From Halococcus thailandensis JCM 13552 (GTDB lineage: Archaea > Halobacteriota > Halobacteria > Halobacteriales > Halococcaceae), in contig NZ_AOMF01000153.1 in NCBI RefSeq assembly GCF_000336715.1, forward strand, positions 1 through 62,854: a DNA stretch of 62,854 bases, given 5' to 3'. Under the pieces are notes generated by a model. It ran no database searches. It saw nothing but the letters and a program-made list of their open reading frames with translations, and was not told where the DNA came from. Each line of letters opens with the position of its first letter. Within the stretch, counting starts at the first letter, position 1. Both the position numbers and the translations under genes were made by a program. Of the stretch, positions 26,386-35,068 are shown in pieces.

Positions 26386-28482
26386 TTACGTGGTCCGCAG
26401 GTGGTCGGTCTGTGGCTCGTACACCTCGCCCTGTCGTCTGAGCTTTTCGAGTTCGTGCTCGGCCTTCGAGCGCTCCATCCCGGTCTCCTCGGCGCGATCG
26501 AGCACTTCCTCGATCGGCGCAGCGGCGTCGTACTCGTCCTCGATGTCGGTGATCAGCGCCTTCATGTTCTTGATCCGGTCACGCTGGCTCTTCGAGGTGC
26601 CCGTCTCGACGATGTCGGCGTCGAACTCGCCGGTCTCGGGATCGACGCCGATGTCCTTGAGACACGACCGGACGATCTCGATGACGCGTTCGGCGTCCTC
26701 GAGTTCGACAGTATCGGCGAGCCTGACGCGCGCGGACGCCTCGGCCAGCCTGACGAGCGCCTCCAGCTTCCGTGCGGTCACCGGCACGGGCGCGTCGTCG
26801 TCGGAACCCTCCGCCCGGAGATCGACGTAGAAATCGCTGATCGCCTCCTTGGCCTCCTCGGTCATCGTCGGGTAGCAGTTGCGCTGGGCGTAGGCGATGT
26901 ACTTCCGGAGGAGGTCGGGTTCGATCGCCGGGGCCACGGTGTCGGTGACGGCGTCGACCTCCGACTGGCTGACGTTCGCCGCGGTCTGTTCGGTCCGCTG
27001 GGTGTTGAGCTCGCCCGCGTAGTTCGTCCGCAGGATGTGCTCGGCGAGGTCCTTGTCGCGCTCGGGGTCCGGATCGTCGGTGACGGTGAAAATGAGATCG
27101 AACCGCGAGATGAGTGCCGGCTCCAGATCGATCTGCTCGCCGATGGACTCGTACTGGTCGAACCGTCCGTACTTGGGGTTCGCCGCGCCCAACAGCGAAC
27201 ATCTGGACTTGAGCGTGGCGTTGATCCCGGCCTTCGAGACCGAGATGGTCTGCTGTTCGAGCGCCTCGTGCATCGCCGACCGGTCTTCCGGGCGCATTTT
27301 ATCCAGTTCGTCGACGGCCGCGATCCCCTGGTCGGCGAGCACGAGCGCACCGGCTTCGAGCGTCCACTGCTGGCCCTCCCCGAAATCGTCGCGCACCGCG
27401 GCCGCCGTCAGCCCGGCGCTCGACGATCCCTTCCCGGAGGTGTAGACCGATCGTGGGGCGATATTTCTGATATACTGCAGCATGACGGACTTGCCAGTAC
27501 CAGGATCCCCGATGAGGAGCATGTGGAGGTCGCCACGGATGCGCGAGCCGTCCGGGAGATGTTTGGCCACGCCCGAGAAGAGCTGGAGGATCATCGCGAG
27601 TTTGGCCTCCTGATAGCCGTAGATCGAGGGTGCGATCGAGCCGACCATCTGCTCGTAGATGTCGTCCTCGGTCGAGAGTTCGACGATGGCGCGTTTGTCC
27701 GCTTCGGAGATGTCCATGTCCTCGAACTGTTCGTCCTCGATCTCGACGGTGACGCCGTCCATGAACAGATCGAACATCGGCGAGGCGTCGCGGCCGGACT
27801 CCTGCTGGTCGAGATGGAGCACGCCGGTGACGCGGACGTGATCGCCCGCCGTCACTTCGCCGGTGATGTCGTCCTCGATATGGATATCGATGTTCTGTGG
27901 GGTCTCGCCGCCGCGCAGCCCCTCCGGGCTCTCCTGAACCCTGAGCTTCTGCGCGTCGACGAACTCCGACTGGTCGAAGTTGATGTCGAACGGCCCCTGG
28001 CGCTCACAGCCTTGACACTCGTGGGGTTCCTGGAAGTCGCCGCCGGTCTGGGGGATACGGGTGAGCGTGCCACAGCGCTGGCACTCGAAAGCCGCCTCGG
28101 TGATCTTGGGCCGAACATCCGTGGCCTTCCTGACGATGCCCTGTACCGCGAGCAGCTGGCCACGGTGGCGCGCCCGGATCTCGCGGATCTCGGTCGGTTC
28201 GTCGAGCCCCCGGATGCGGACGTGCGCGCGCCCGAGACCCACGTCGACGGGGAGATCGTAGAGTCGCAGCGCCTCCTCGGCGTACTCCTGGAGCTGGTCG
28301 GGCTGGGAGCGGTAGTCGTCGGCGAGATCCGAATCGAACCGGTAGAGATCGCTCCAGTCGATGAACAGCGATCGGCGTTCGTTCGGATACTGCTGGGCGA
28401 GCTCCCCGATCTCGTTGCGGTAGTAGTTGCGGTAGAACTCCTCGAAATCGTCGATCAGATCGGCGTTCTCCGCACGAGCCAT
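26386..28482 (-). CDS. mcm: replicative DNA helicase MCM
   Basis: 698 residues. The N-terminal domain contains a zinc site (C134, C137, C156, C159) and an OB fold. The AAA+ core has Walker A GDPGTGKS (325-332), Walker B AVDELDKM (about 389-396) and the arginine-finger segment LISRFDLIF. A C-terminal winged helix (about 625-698) ends in VYEPQTDHLRTT. The homohexamer unwinds DNA at forks. No intein interrupts the Walker motifs, unlike in some haloarchaea. The gene is monocistronic as far as can be seen. Confidence 0.98.
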   Translation of the reverse strand: MARAENADLIDDFEEFYRNYYRNEIGELAQQYPNERRSLFIDWSDLYRFDSDLADDYRSQPDQLQEYAEEALRLYDLPVDVGLGRAHVRIRGLDEPTEIREIRARHRGQLLAVQGIVRKATDVRPKITEAAFECQRCGTLTRIPQTGGDFQEPHECQGCERQGPFDINFDQSEFVDAQKLRVQESPEGLRGGETPQNIDIHIEDDITGEVTAGDHVRVTGVLHLDQQESGRDASPMFDLFMDGVTVEIEDEQFEDMDISEADKRAIVELSTEDDIYEQMVGSIAPSIYGYQEAKLAMILQLFSGVAKHLPDGSRIRGDLHMLLIGDPGTGKSVMLQYIRNIAPRSVYTSGKGSSSAGLTAAAVRDDFGEGQQWTLEAGALVLADQGIAAVDELDKMRPEDRSAMHEALEQQTISVSKAGINATLKSRCSLLGAANPKYGRFDQYESIGEQIDLEPALISRFDLIFTVTDDPDPERDKDLAEHILRTNYAGELNTQRTEQTAANVSQSEVDAVTDTVAPAIEPDLLRKYIAYAQRNCYPTMTEEAKEAISDFYVDLRAEGSDDDAPVPVTARKLEALVRLAEASARVRLADTVELEDAERVIEIVRSCLKDIGVDPETGEFDADIVETGTSKSQRDRIKNMKALITDIEDEYDAAAPIEEVLDRAEETGMERSKAEHELEKLRRQGEVYEPQTDHLRTT

Positions 28483-28540
28483 TGGTGGTGGGTAGTGTTC
28501 TTTCGCTCAAGAACCTTCGCAACGCGCAGTGAAAGTGGAA

Positions 28541-28912
28541 TCAGCCGTTCCCCTGCGAACCGAAATCGTCGGGGATCGTCTTCGGTGCGCTCGGCGGCCG
28601 TTTGCGGTCGTTGCTGTTGCGGCGGTCGCGTTGGAGCGGGATCGGTGTACCACCGTTGGATTCGATCCAGTTGCGAGCAACGGCACGCGGACCGAGCTCC
28701 ATTCGTGTGTTGTGACTTTCCGTGAAGATTCACCGTTCCATCCGCCATCCAGCCGGTTTTGATCTGTACCTTCAGCAAACTGCCGGCCAGTGTCTCGGCG
28801 TCGATATCGTACCACTCGTGTCCCCGAACGGAATCGAAACCGGGATCTCGCGTCTTTTCAGTTCGGCGATCACGAGCGCTTCCGTGAGATCGCCCTTTCG
28901 ATGGGAGTCCAT
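28541..28912 (-). pseudogene. decayed PD-(D/E)XK endonuclease-like gene (group I intron-associated family, PDDEXK_5-like)
   Basis: The minus strand starts at 28912 with MDSHRKGDLTEALVIAELKR and IPVSIPFGD, the recognisable N terminus of the haloarchaeal PD-(D/E)XK family. The reading frame then shifts: the catalytic VQIKTG and GKSQHTN motifs lie in another frame (about 28700-28800). A third segment, MELGPRAVARNWIESNGG, ends at 28541 in yet another phase. A CTATAG promoter-like box (28930-28937) is retained. Two frameshifts and a missing middle make a functional product unlikely. The last segment could alternatively be a separate 53-residue protein (28541-28702). Confidence 0.6.
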
Positions 28913-28949
28913 ACCCCTGCTTTCGCTCGTACTATAGCAAAAACGGTAG

Positions 28950-29022
28950 TGGGACCGCGCGGATTTGAACCGCGGTCACGAGCACCCAAGGCTCGGAGTA
29001 TACCAGGCTAACCCACGGTCCC
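28950..29022 (-). tRNA. tRNA-Pro(TGG)
   Basis: The acceptor stem pairs 29016-29022 with 28951-28957, with discriminator A at 28950. The anticodon stem CGAGC/GCTCG encloses loop CTTGGGT with anticodon TGG. The T loop GGTTCAAATCC is canonical. No intron and no encoded CCA. It lies beside the decayed endonuclease gene. Confidence 0.95.
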
Positions 29023-29143
29023 GCACGTGAACTAATGGACGCCGGCGAATAAACCCTTGCGTTTCCCGTCGGAGAGCGGTCGAAGCCTCACATCCACAGA
29101 CGGAGTACGGAAGGCCTATACCGCGCTCGTGCGAGGGTCGCGC

Positions 29144-29419
29144 ATGGTCACGGGACTCGAACTCGCGGCTCTCGCGGTCGCGCTCGTCCTGCTGTTCGGG
29201 GCCGCGCGCATCCTGCAGGCAGTTCGGCCGCTCATCGTCAACGCGGTCGTCGGCCTGCTGGTCTTCCTCGCCGCCAGCTGGTTCGGCATCGGCGTCGAGG
29301 TCAACTGGCTCACGCTCGCGGTCGTCGCCATCGGCGGGCTGCCGGGCGCGGTGCTCGTCGTCCTGCTGTCGGTGTTCGGGCTCGCGTTCACGCCCGACCT
29401 CGTCGCCCCGCTCGTCTAG
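29144..29419 (+). CDS. BofA-like small membrane protein
   Basis: 91 residues with three hydrophobic segments and the RPLIVNAVVGLLVFLAA and VAIGGLPGAVLVVLLS motifs of the pro-sigma-K processing inhibitor BofA family. Archaea have no sigma-K, so the role must differ; control of a membrane protease is only a guess. A CCTATA box (about 29114-29120) supports the ATG at 29144. The TAG overlaps the convergent helicase stop by four bases (CTAG). Confidence 0.75.
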   Translation: MVTGLELAALAVALVLLFGAARILQAVRPLIVNAVVGLLVFLAASWFGIGVEVNWLTLAVVAIGGLPGAVLVVLLSVFGLAFTPDLVAPLV

Positions 29420-31473
29420 CTCTCCTCGTCGCGCAGTTCGATCTCGGCCACCGTGTCGTAGGGATCCTTTTCCTTGCGAATCCCGTCGAGCATCGTGAAC
29501 GCCGCCTCGGGATCGAGGAAGTGTCGCGTCACCGCCCGACCCAGCGGCGTGGGTGAGAGCCCGTCGATGAACTCGTAGTCGAGGAGTTTGCCGACCGCGT
29601 GTTTCATCGGGACGTCGCCGACCATCCGCTCGGTGAGCGCCTTCGCACCCCCGCCCGCCACGGTGATGTTCGCCAGCACCTCCTCGACGGCACTGGTTTC
29701 GTCGTAGCGCATCGCCACGGGCTCCATCTCGCCCTTGAGCAGCCGGAAGGCCGTCTCGTCTTCCGAGCCGGGCATGCTCGAATGGTAGCTCCCGTCGGGT
29801 TCGACCAGCACGTAGACGACGCCGCGGTCGTGGTAGTCCGGCCGTCCCGCACGGCCGAGCATCTGATGGAACTCCTGGACGGTGAGCCACTCGATGCCCA
29901 TCGCCAGCGAGTCGAAGATCACCTGTGAGGCCGGGAAGTCGACGCCGGCCGCGAGCGCGGCGGTCGTCACCACCGCGGCGAGATCCTGGTTCGCGAACTG
30001 GCGCTCGACGGACTTGCGTCGCGAGTAGTCCAGCCCGGCGTGGTAGGCCGCGGCGTCGTACTCCAGTTTCCGCGCGAGCTGATGACAGCGCCGCCGCGAG
30101 TTGGTGAAGATGATCGTCTGCCCACGATAGCCCTGCGAGGATTTCCGGTCGAACTCCCGCCGGACCAGCTTGTTCGCCACGCGCGCTTTCTCCTGGCCAT
30201 CGGCGAACGTGACGTGGCGCTCGATCGGCACGGGCCGCTCCTCGAACTCGACGAGGTTCGCCCGGAGCTTTTGGGCTAGCCAGTCGGGATTCCCGACCGT
30301 CGCCGAGAGGTAGAGCCACTGCGTGCTCGAACTCGTCCCGTTCCCGCTCGCATTCCCGTTACGGTTCTCACAGTAGCCCTTCAGCCGGGCGATGAGGCCG
30401 TCGAGACGGTGGCCGCGGTCGTCGTCCTCCAGGGTGTGGACCTCGTCGATCACGACTGTACCGATGTCGCCGAGATCTTGGCCCACCCGGAGCGCGTGGT
30501 CGATCCCCTCGTAGGTCCCGACCACGATGTCGGCGTCGGGATCGAACCGCTCGCCGTCGTCACGGACGCGGCTCGCACCGACTCGGATCGTGACGTTCGC
30601 GAGATGGCCGTACTCGTCCCTGAAGTCCTCGTACTTCTGGTTCGCGAGCGCCACCAGCGGGACGAGGAAGAGCATCTTTCCCTCGCCGTTGAGCAGGCGA
30701 TCGAGACCCGCCATCTCGCCGATCAGCGTCTTGCCGGTGGCGGTGGCGCTCACCACGAGCTGATCGTCGCCGTCGAGCGCGCCGTTTTGCACTGCGAGGC
30801 TTTGCACGGGCAGCAGAGTCTCGAAGCGGTCGTCGAGCAGGTTCTGCATGCCGGGATGGAGACCGAGCGAGTCGACCGGGACCGGGTCGACGGCCTCGGT
30901 CGTGGCGCTCATCTCGTCGAACTTCGTGAGGTCGGGATCGAGCTGGCCCGACAGCAGGTTCTTCACGCGTTCGAGGTCCTGGACGTCGAGCAGCAGTTCT
31001 TGAAGCCGGTCGGCAGCGGTGCTGGAGACGTCGTGATGGGCGAGCTCGGCGTCGAGTTCACGGCGCGCACAGTCCGGACAGATCTGCTCGCCGTCGGCTT
31101 CGATCGCCGTCTCGCTCGTGACCGGCGAGTAGCGCCCGGCGCTCGCACAGTACCGACAGGTCCGCACCGTCTTCGCGTCGAGCTGGTAGCCGTCGAGCAT
31201 CCGCTCGATCCGCTCGCGCTGCGCTCGCCCCGTCTGTTGGGAGATCCGGATGCGATCGGCACGCCGTGCGAGTTCGACGAACCGATCGGGAGCCAGCGGC
31301 TCCTCACCCGACTCGTGTCGCCGGGCGAACTTCGCGGGTCGCGGTCCGGCGTCGGTCGTCCCGAGCGTGAGACGTGCCGACAGCGAGCGCTCGCCGTCGT
31401 TCGAGACGGCAACGAGATAGTCGTCGCCGACGCCGTGGACGAACAGCGTCCCGACTGCGACCTGCTGTGACAC
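29416..31473 (-). CDS. DEAD/DEAH-box helicase with N-terminal zinc region
   Basis: 685 residues. The N-terminal ~200 residues include two CxxC pairs (C106/C109 and C132/C135), consistent with a zinc site. The superfamily 2 helicase core begins near 220, with motif I SATATGKT (242-249), motif II DEVH, motif III LSATVGN and motif VI QMLGRAGRP. It resembles Ski2/Hel308-type archaeal helicases and is common in haloarchaea, where part of it is labelled DUF5814. RNA or DNA unwinding is expected. The substrate is not shown. Confidence 0.88.
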   Translation of the reverse strand: MSQQVAVGTLFVHGVGDDYLVAVSNDGERSLSARLTLGTTDAGPRPAKFARRHESGEEPLAPDRFVELARRADRIRISQQTGRAQRERIERMLDGYQLDAKTVRTCRYCASAGRYSPVTSETAIEADGEQICPDCARRELDAELAHHDVSSTAADRLQELLLDVQDLERVKNLLSGQLDPDLTKFDEMSATTEAVDPVPVDSLGLHPGMQNLLDDRFETLLPVQSLAVQNGALDGDDQLVVSATATGKTLIGEMAGLDRLLNGEGKMLFLVPLVALANQKYEDFRDEYGHLANVTIRVGASRVRDDGERFDPDADIVVGTYEGIDHALRVGQDLGDIGTVVIDEVHTLEDDDRGHRLDGLIARLKGYCENRNGNASGNGTSSSTQWLYLSATVGNPDWLAQKLRANLVEFEERPVPIERHVTFADGQEKARVANKLVRREFDRKSSQGYRGQTIIFTNSRRRCHQLARKLEYDAAAYHAGLDYSRRKSVERQFANQDLAAVVTTAALAAGVDFPASQVIFDSLAMGIEWLTVQEFHQMLGRAGRPDYHDRGVVYVLVEPDGSYHSSMPGSEDETAFRLLKGEMEPVAMRYDETSAVEEVLANITVAGGGAKALTERMVGDVPMKHAVGKLLDYEFIDGLSPTPLGRAVTRHFLDPEAAFTMLDGIRKEKDPYDTVAEIELRDEES

Positions 31474-31513
31474 TAGCCGTGACTACGCGAGCCGGCTATT
31501 TCAGTCGCTCGCA

Positions 31514-31888
31514 CTACTCTTCGAGTTCGATGGCGTCGTCGCCGTTGGGCACCGCACAGATGAACGCGCCCTCCTGCTCGCCCTCGTTGCGATACCAGTG
31601 GACGACGCCGGCAGGGATCAACAGCGAATCGCCGGCGCTCACCGTGTGCTCCTCGTCCCCGATGCCAACCGTGTATTCGCCCGAGAGGACGTACTGTTCG
31701 TGTTCGACCTCGTTGGTGTGCTTTGGTACTTCGCCACCGGCCGCGAGCGTGAATCGCCGGATGGCGAAGTTCGGCGCGCCACGTGCCTCGTCGATGAGGA
31801 CACCCTTTTCGAGGCCGTCGGCCGCATCGACCGGCTCGTACTCGATCCCGTCGGCCCGACGCAGTAGTGCCTCCGTCTGTCGGCTCAT
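31514..31888 (-). CDS. cupin-domain protein
   Basis: 124 residues forming one cupin barrel. Motif 1 is G(X)5HxHx3-4E-like, with PKHTNEVEHEQYVLSGE; motif 2 contains PAGVVHWYRNEG. The His/Glu set should bind one divalent metal. Catalysis or simple ligand binding cannot be told apart. It sits 40 bases upstream of the helicase gene on the same strand and is divergent from the site-2 protease gene. Confidence 0.85.
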   Translation of the reverse strand: MSRQTEALLRRADGIEYEPVDAADGLEKGVLIDEARGAPNFAIRRFTLAAGGEVPKHTNEVEHEQYVLSGEYTVGIGDEEHTVSAGDSLLIPAGVVHWYRNEGEQEGAFICAVPNGDDAIELEE

Positions 31889-31964
31889 GGCGTTCGTCTG
31901 GCCGCCATCGTGGTAAACCCGCCGGCTGGGATGGGCTTAAGGGACTACCCGTCCTAGTCGGGCC

Positions 31965-33149
31965 ATGCCAAGCTTCCGGGTCGGTTCTATCGCGGGCATT
32001 CCAATCAAGCTCGGACTCTCCTTTCTGCTCGTGCTCCCGCTGCTCGCGTGGCTCATCGCCTCGCAGGTCGGCCAGCTCGTGATGCTGATGAACTCCACGT
32101 TCGGGACGGGGCTTCCGGGCGCGGCGCTGTCGGCGGGCACGATGCCCTACATTCTCGGCCTCGCCGCTGCTCTCGGCCTCTTTGCGGGCGTCATCCTCCA
32201 CGAACTCGGCCACTCGGTCGTGGCGATGCGGTTCGGCTACGACATCGATTCGATCACGCTCTGGTTTCTCGGCGGCATCGCCCAGATGGCCGAAATGCCG
32301 GAGGACTGGCGTCAGGAGTTCGCCGTCGCCGTCGCCGGACCGGTCGTGAGCGTCGTCCTCGGGATCGTCTCCTACGCTGCCTTCCTCGTCGTCCCAGAGG
32401 GCCTGCCGGGCGTGCGCTTCGTGGTCGCCTATCTCGCGCTGTTGAACGTCGCGCTCGCGGCGTTCAACCTCCTCCCGGGCTTTCCGATGGACGGCGGGCG
32501 CGTGCTGCGCGCACTGCTCGCACGCAATCGCACGCACGCCCGCGCCACACAGATCGCCGCCGAGGTCGGCAAGGGGTTCGCCTTCCTGCTCGCGCTCGTC
32601 GGCCTGTTCGCCGGTGCCATCCTCTACGTCGCCATCGCCTTCTTCATCTACATCAGCGCCGCCGGCGAGGCCCAGCAGGCGGTGACGAAGGCCGCTCTCC
32701 AAGGTGTGGTCGTCGAACGAGTGATGACGCCCGCCGACGAGATCGACGCCGTCACACCCGAGACGAGCGTCGCCGATCTCGTCGATCGGATGCTCACCGA
32801 GCGCCACACGGGCTATCCGGTGCTCGACGGCGGCGAACTCGTCGGGATGGTCACACTCTCGGACGCCCAGACCGTCCGCGAGGTCGAACGCGACGCCTAC
32901 CGCGTCGGCGAGGTGATGAGTCAGGACCTCTACACGGTTCCCGAGGACAGCGACGCGATGGACGCGCTCTCGACGATGCAGTCGAACGGTGTCGGTCGGC
33001 TCCCCGTGCTCGACCTCCGCGGCGAGTTCATCGGTCTCGTCTCTCGGACGGACCTGATGACGGCGCTGACGATCCTCCAGTCGAGCGGGATGGAGGCGAC
33101 GACCGACGCCGCCACCCAGTCACCACGCTCGCCCGACGAATCGTTCTAA
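31965..33149 (+). CDS. site-2 protease family membrane metalloprotease with CBS domains
   Basis: 394 residues. Transmembrane helices surround the zinc motif HELGH (79-83), and the second catalytic motif NLLPGFPMDGGR provides the aspartate ligand. A cytoplasmic tail carries two CBS repeats (about 245-375) that probably sense adenine nucleotides. The family cleaves membrane-bound regulators within the bilayer. A CTTAAG box near 31935 lies about 30 bases before the ATG. The TAA overlaps the convergent cinA-like stop by four bases. Confidence 0.92.
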   Translation: MPSFRVGSIAGIPIKLGLSFLLVLPLLAWLIASQVGQLVMLMNSTFGTGLPGAALSAGTMPYILGLAAALGLFAGVILHELGHSVVAMRFGYDIDSITLWFLGGIAQMAEMPEDWRQEFAVAVAGPVVSVVLGIVSYAAFLVVPEGLPGVRFVVAYLALLNVALAAFNLLPGFPMDGGRVLRALLARNRTHARATQIAAEVGKGFAFLLALVGLFAGAILYVAIAFFIYISAAGEAQQAVTKAALQGVVVERVMTPADEIDAVTPETSVADLVDRMLTERHTGYPVLDGGELVGMVTLSDAQTVREVERDAYRVGEVMSQDLYTVPEDSDAMDALSTMQSNGVGRLPVLDLRGEFIGLVSRTDLMTALTILQSSGMEATTDAATQSPRSPDESF

Positions 33150-33871
33150 TCGTCGGGTTCCGGTATCGTCTCGACGCGCGCACGCAACCACTCGGCCGCC
33201 ACGTCGAGTTCGTCGTCGCTCTCGCCGACGAGTTTGAGCCGGTTGTGGCCCGCCGAGCGGTCGGGATAGCAGCCCACGCTGACGTCGAAGCGCTCCTCGG
33301 TGGTGGTGAGATCGGGGATCAGATCGGCCTCTGGCGTTTCGGTGTAGAACATCCGTGAGCGCACGTCGCCCCCGAACGCCTCCGCGACGCTCTCGTACAT
33401 CGCCTTCATCTCCTCGGGGATGCCGGGCAGGACGTAGACGTTCTCGATCACGCAGCCCGGTGCGAGACCAGGATCGTTCAACAGCGGTTGGCTCCCCTCG
33501 GGGATCGACGCTTCGGCGTCGACGTCGATGGCGATATCCTGGAAGCTCTCGCGGAGGGCGGCGACGCGTTTCGCGACCGACTCGCGTGCACGCTCGTCGA
33601 CCGCGAGCGAGCGATCGAAGGCATCCGCGACGGCGTCCATCGTCCGATCGTCGGGCGTCCCGCCCAGTCCGCCGGTGACGATGACCGCGTCGAACGCGTC
33701 GGAATACTCCGCGACCTTGCGGGCGATCAGTCCCCTATCGTCGGGGATGACGAGCACCCGTGCGACGGTCGCCCCGCGACCGGTGAGTCGATCGGCGAGC
33801 CACGTCGCGTTCGAGTTCGCGGTATCGCCGGAGAGCAGTTCGTCGCCGATGGTGAGCAATGCGACGTCCAT
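33146..33871 (-). CDS. CinA N-terminal-type molybdopterin-binding domain protein
   Basis: 241 residues with MDVALLTIGDELLSGDTANSN at the N terminus and the VTGGLGGTPDDRT motif of the MoCF-biosynthesis fold. The C-terminal nicotinamide deamidase domain of bacterial CinA is absent. Relatives hydrolyse ADP-ribose or FAD-type pyrophosphates. Archaeal members are annotated as competence/damage-inducible protein A, although competence is not implied. Confidence 0.87.
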   Translation of the reverse strand: MDVALLTIGDELLSGDTANSNATWLADRLTGRGATVARVLVIPDDRGLIARKVAEYSDAFDAVIVTGGLGGTPDDRTMDAVADAFDRSLAVDERARESVAKRVAALRESFQDIAIDVDAEASIPEGSQPLLNDPGLAPGCVIENVYVLPGIPEEMKAMYESVAEAFGGDVRSRMFYTETPEADLIPDLTTTEERFDVSVGCYPDRSAGHNRLKLVGESDDELDVAAEWLRARVETIPEPDD

Positions 33872-33972
33872 TGGGGAAAGGAGGGCAAGCGGACTGATAG
33901 CCCTTCGCTGTTAGCTTCGGAACACAGCAAATGAGGTCAGGGCCTCGACAGACAATGAAAATCTCTGGTATA

Positions 33973-34045
33973 GTCCGGGTGCGAGAATCGAACCCGCGTC
34001 TCAGCCTCCACAAGGCTGAAGGATGACCATTACCCCAACCCGGAC
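33973..34045 (-). tRNA. tRNA-His(GTG)
   Basis: The seven-base acceptor stem pairs 34038-34044 with 33974-33980. An extra 5' G (34045) faces the discriminator C (33973), the G-1:C73 identity element of tRNA-His. The anticodon stem CAGCC/GGCTG encloses TTGTGGA with anticodon GTG. The T arm has GGTTCGATTC. Confidence 0.95.
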
Positions 34046-34143
34046 GCGCAGTCGCTTCTATTCGGGCGCGAATAAAGTACGTTACGACTCCCGCCGAGCG
34101 GTCCGCGAGGCTTTTGCCGCTCTCGCCCCAACTCCTGACAAGC

Positions 34144-34596
34144 GTGGCCATTACGGACAAGATCTACGTCAAGAACCACCGTCGGATCGGCTCGCAGCTC
34201 GAAACGCGCATTCCACGGAGCGCGTTCAGCGGCGCGACCCTCGATTTGCTCTACACCGGCGAGAACCTCGCGAAGCTCGACGACGCCACCCAGGAGCGCG
34301 TGCTCGACTTCGCCGAGGACTTCCTCGACTGTGACTGCGAGTCGAACCCCTACTGTGGCCACCCCGAGCGCAAGTTCATCCAGTATCTGCTCGATCTCCG
34401 TGCGGGCGGGCTCGGCGCGGAGGCGATCGTCGACATCATGAGCGACGACTATCTCGTGACCGCCTATCCGGGCGACGTGCTCTCCTTTCTCGACAACTCG
34501 GTGCGCACGCTCGACGCGATGGAGGATCTCGCGAGCGTCGAGAAAAACCGGGAGATGGAGCGCCGAGTGGGCGAGCGAAAACGTGATCTGCTCTAA
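34144..34596 (+). CDS. DUF5814-like conserved haloarchaeal protein
   Basis: 150 residues from a GTG start (MAITDKIYVKNHRR when read as Met). An in-frame ATG 30 bases upstream gives an unlikely leader sequence. A cysteine cluster DCDCESNPYCGHPE suggests a metal site. The rest is helical and acidic, with IVDIMSDDYLVTAYPGDVLS. It resembles the haloarchaeal family I recall as DUF5814. Function unknown. The TAA overlaps the convergent ribbon-helix-helix gene by four bases. Confidence 0.75.
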   Translation: MAITDKIYVKNHRRIGSQLETRIPRSAFSGATLDLLYTGENLAKLDDATQERVLDFAEDFLDCDCESNPYCGHPERKFIQYLLDLRAGGLGAEAIVDIMSDDYLVTAYPGDVLSFLDNSVRTLDAMEDLASVEKNREMERRVGERKRDLL

Positions 34597-35000
34597 CCGA
34601 GTCGGTACGGCTCTTCCTCGTCCTCGCCGTCGAGCTCTTCGAGCTGGATCACGTCCTCGCCGTCGTCCTCCTCCAAGCGCTGGCTCAACTGGGTGACATA
34701 CCGGCGGTGTTCGTCGAGCTGATCGCGGAGATGCTCGGCTTCGAGTTCGAGCCGCTCGTGTTCGCGAACGTAGCTCTTGGGGACCTCGACCTTCGGCGGA
34801 AAGCTCGACGTCTCCACGTCGCCGTCGTCGACTTCGTGCTCGGGGACGACCTCCACCTGTCCGTCGTGGGCAACCAGCATCTCGACGTAGTTCCGGAAGA
34901 CCGCCGACAGCGAGATGTCGCGCTCCTCGGCGATCTCACGCAGCGTCTCGAAGGCGTCCTCGTTGACGCGAAAGGAGATCGTCTTGTTCTTGTTGCCCAT
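34593..35000 (-). CDS. ribbon-helix-helix (CopG-like) DNA-binding protein
   Basis: 135 residues. The N-terminal KTISFRVNEDAFETLREIAEERDISLSAVFRNYVE forms the beta-strand and two helices of the MetJ/Arc fold. An acidic linker and a coiled-coil stretch (about 80-112) probably support dimerisation. It lies 68 bases downstream of the RPA-associated gene on the same strand and may be in that operon. A regulatory target is not visible. Confidence 0.8.
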   Translation of the reverse strand: MGNKNKTISFRVNEDAFETLREIAEERDISLSAVFRNYVEMLVAHDGQVEVVPEHEVDDGDVETSSFPPKVEVPKSYVREHERLELEAEHLRDQLDEHRRYVTQLSQRLEEDDGEDVIQLEELDGEDEEEPYRLG

Positions 35001-35068
35001 CTCGACGCCGAGTTACGCCTCCGCGAACTTAGGTCTTCGTCAGACGATCGATCGACGAGCGCCGGCGA

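Noticed and set aside
26386-28482. Intein in MCM
   Set aside because: Length and the continuous Walker A, Walker B and arginine-finger spacing show no insertion.
26401-28725. 774-codon plus-strand frame opposite mcm
   Set aside because: Shadow frame; MCM motifs on the minus strand are complete and the antisense product is low-complexity Arg/Val/Asp-rich.
28950-29022. tRNA-Pro 3' end as an attachment site
   Set aside because: No second copy of the tRNA 3' sequence and no integrase gene was found in the window.
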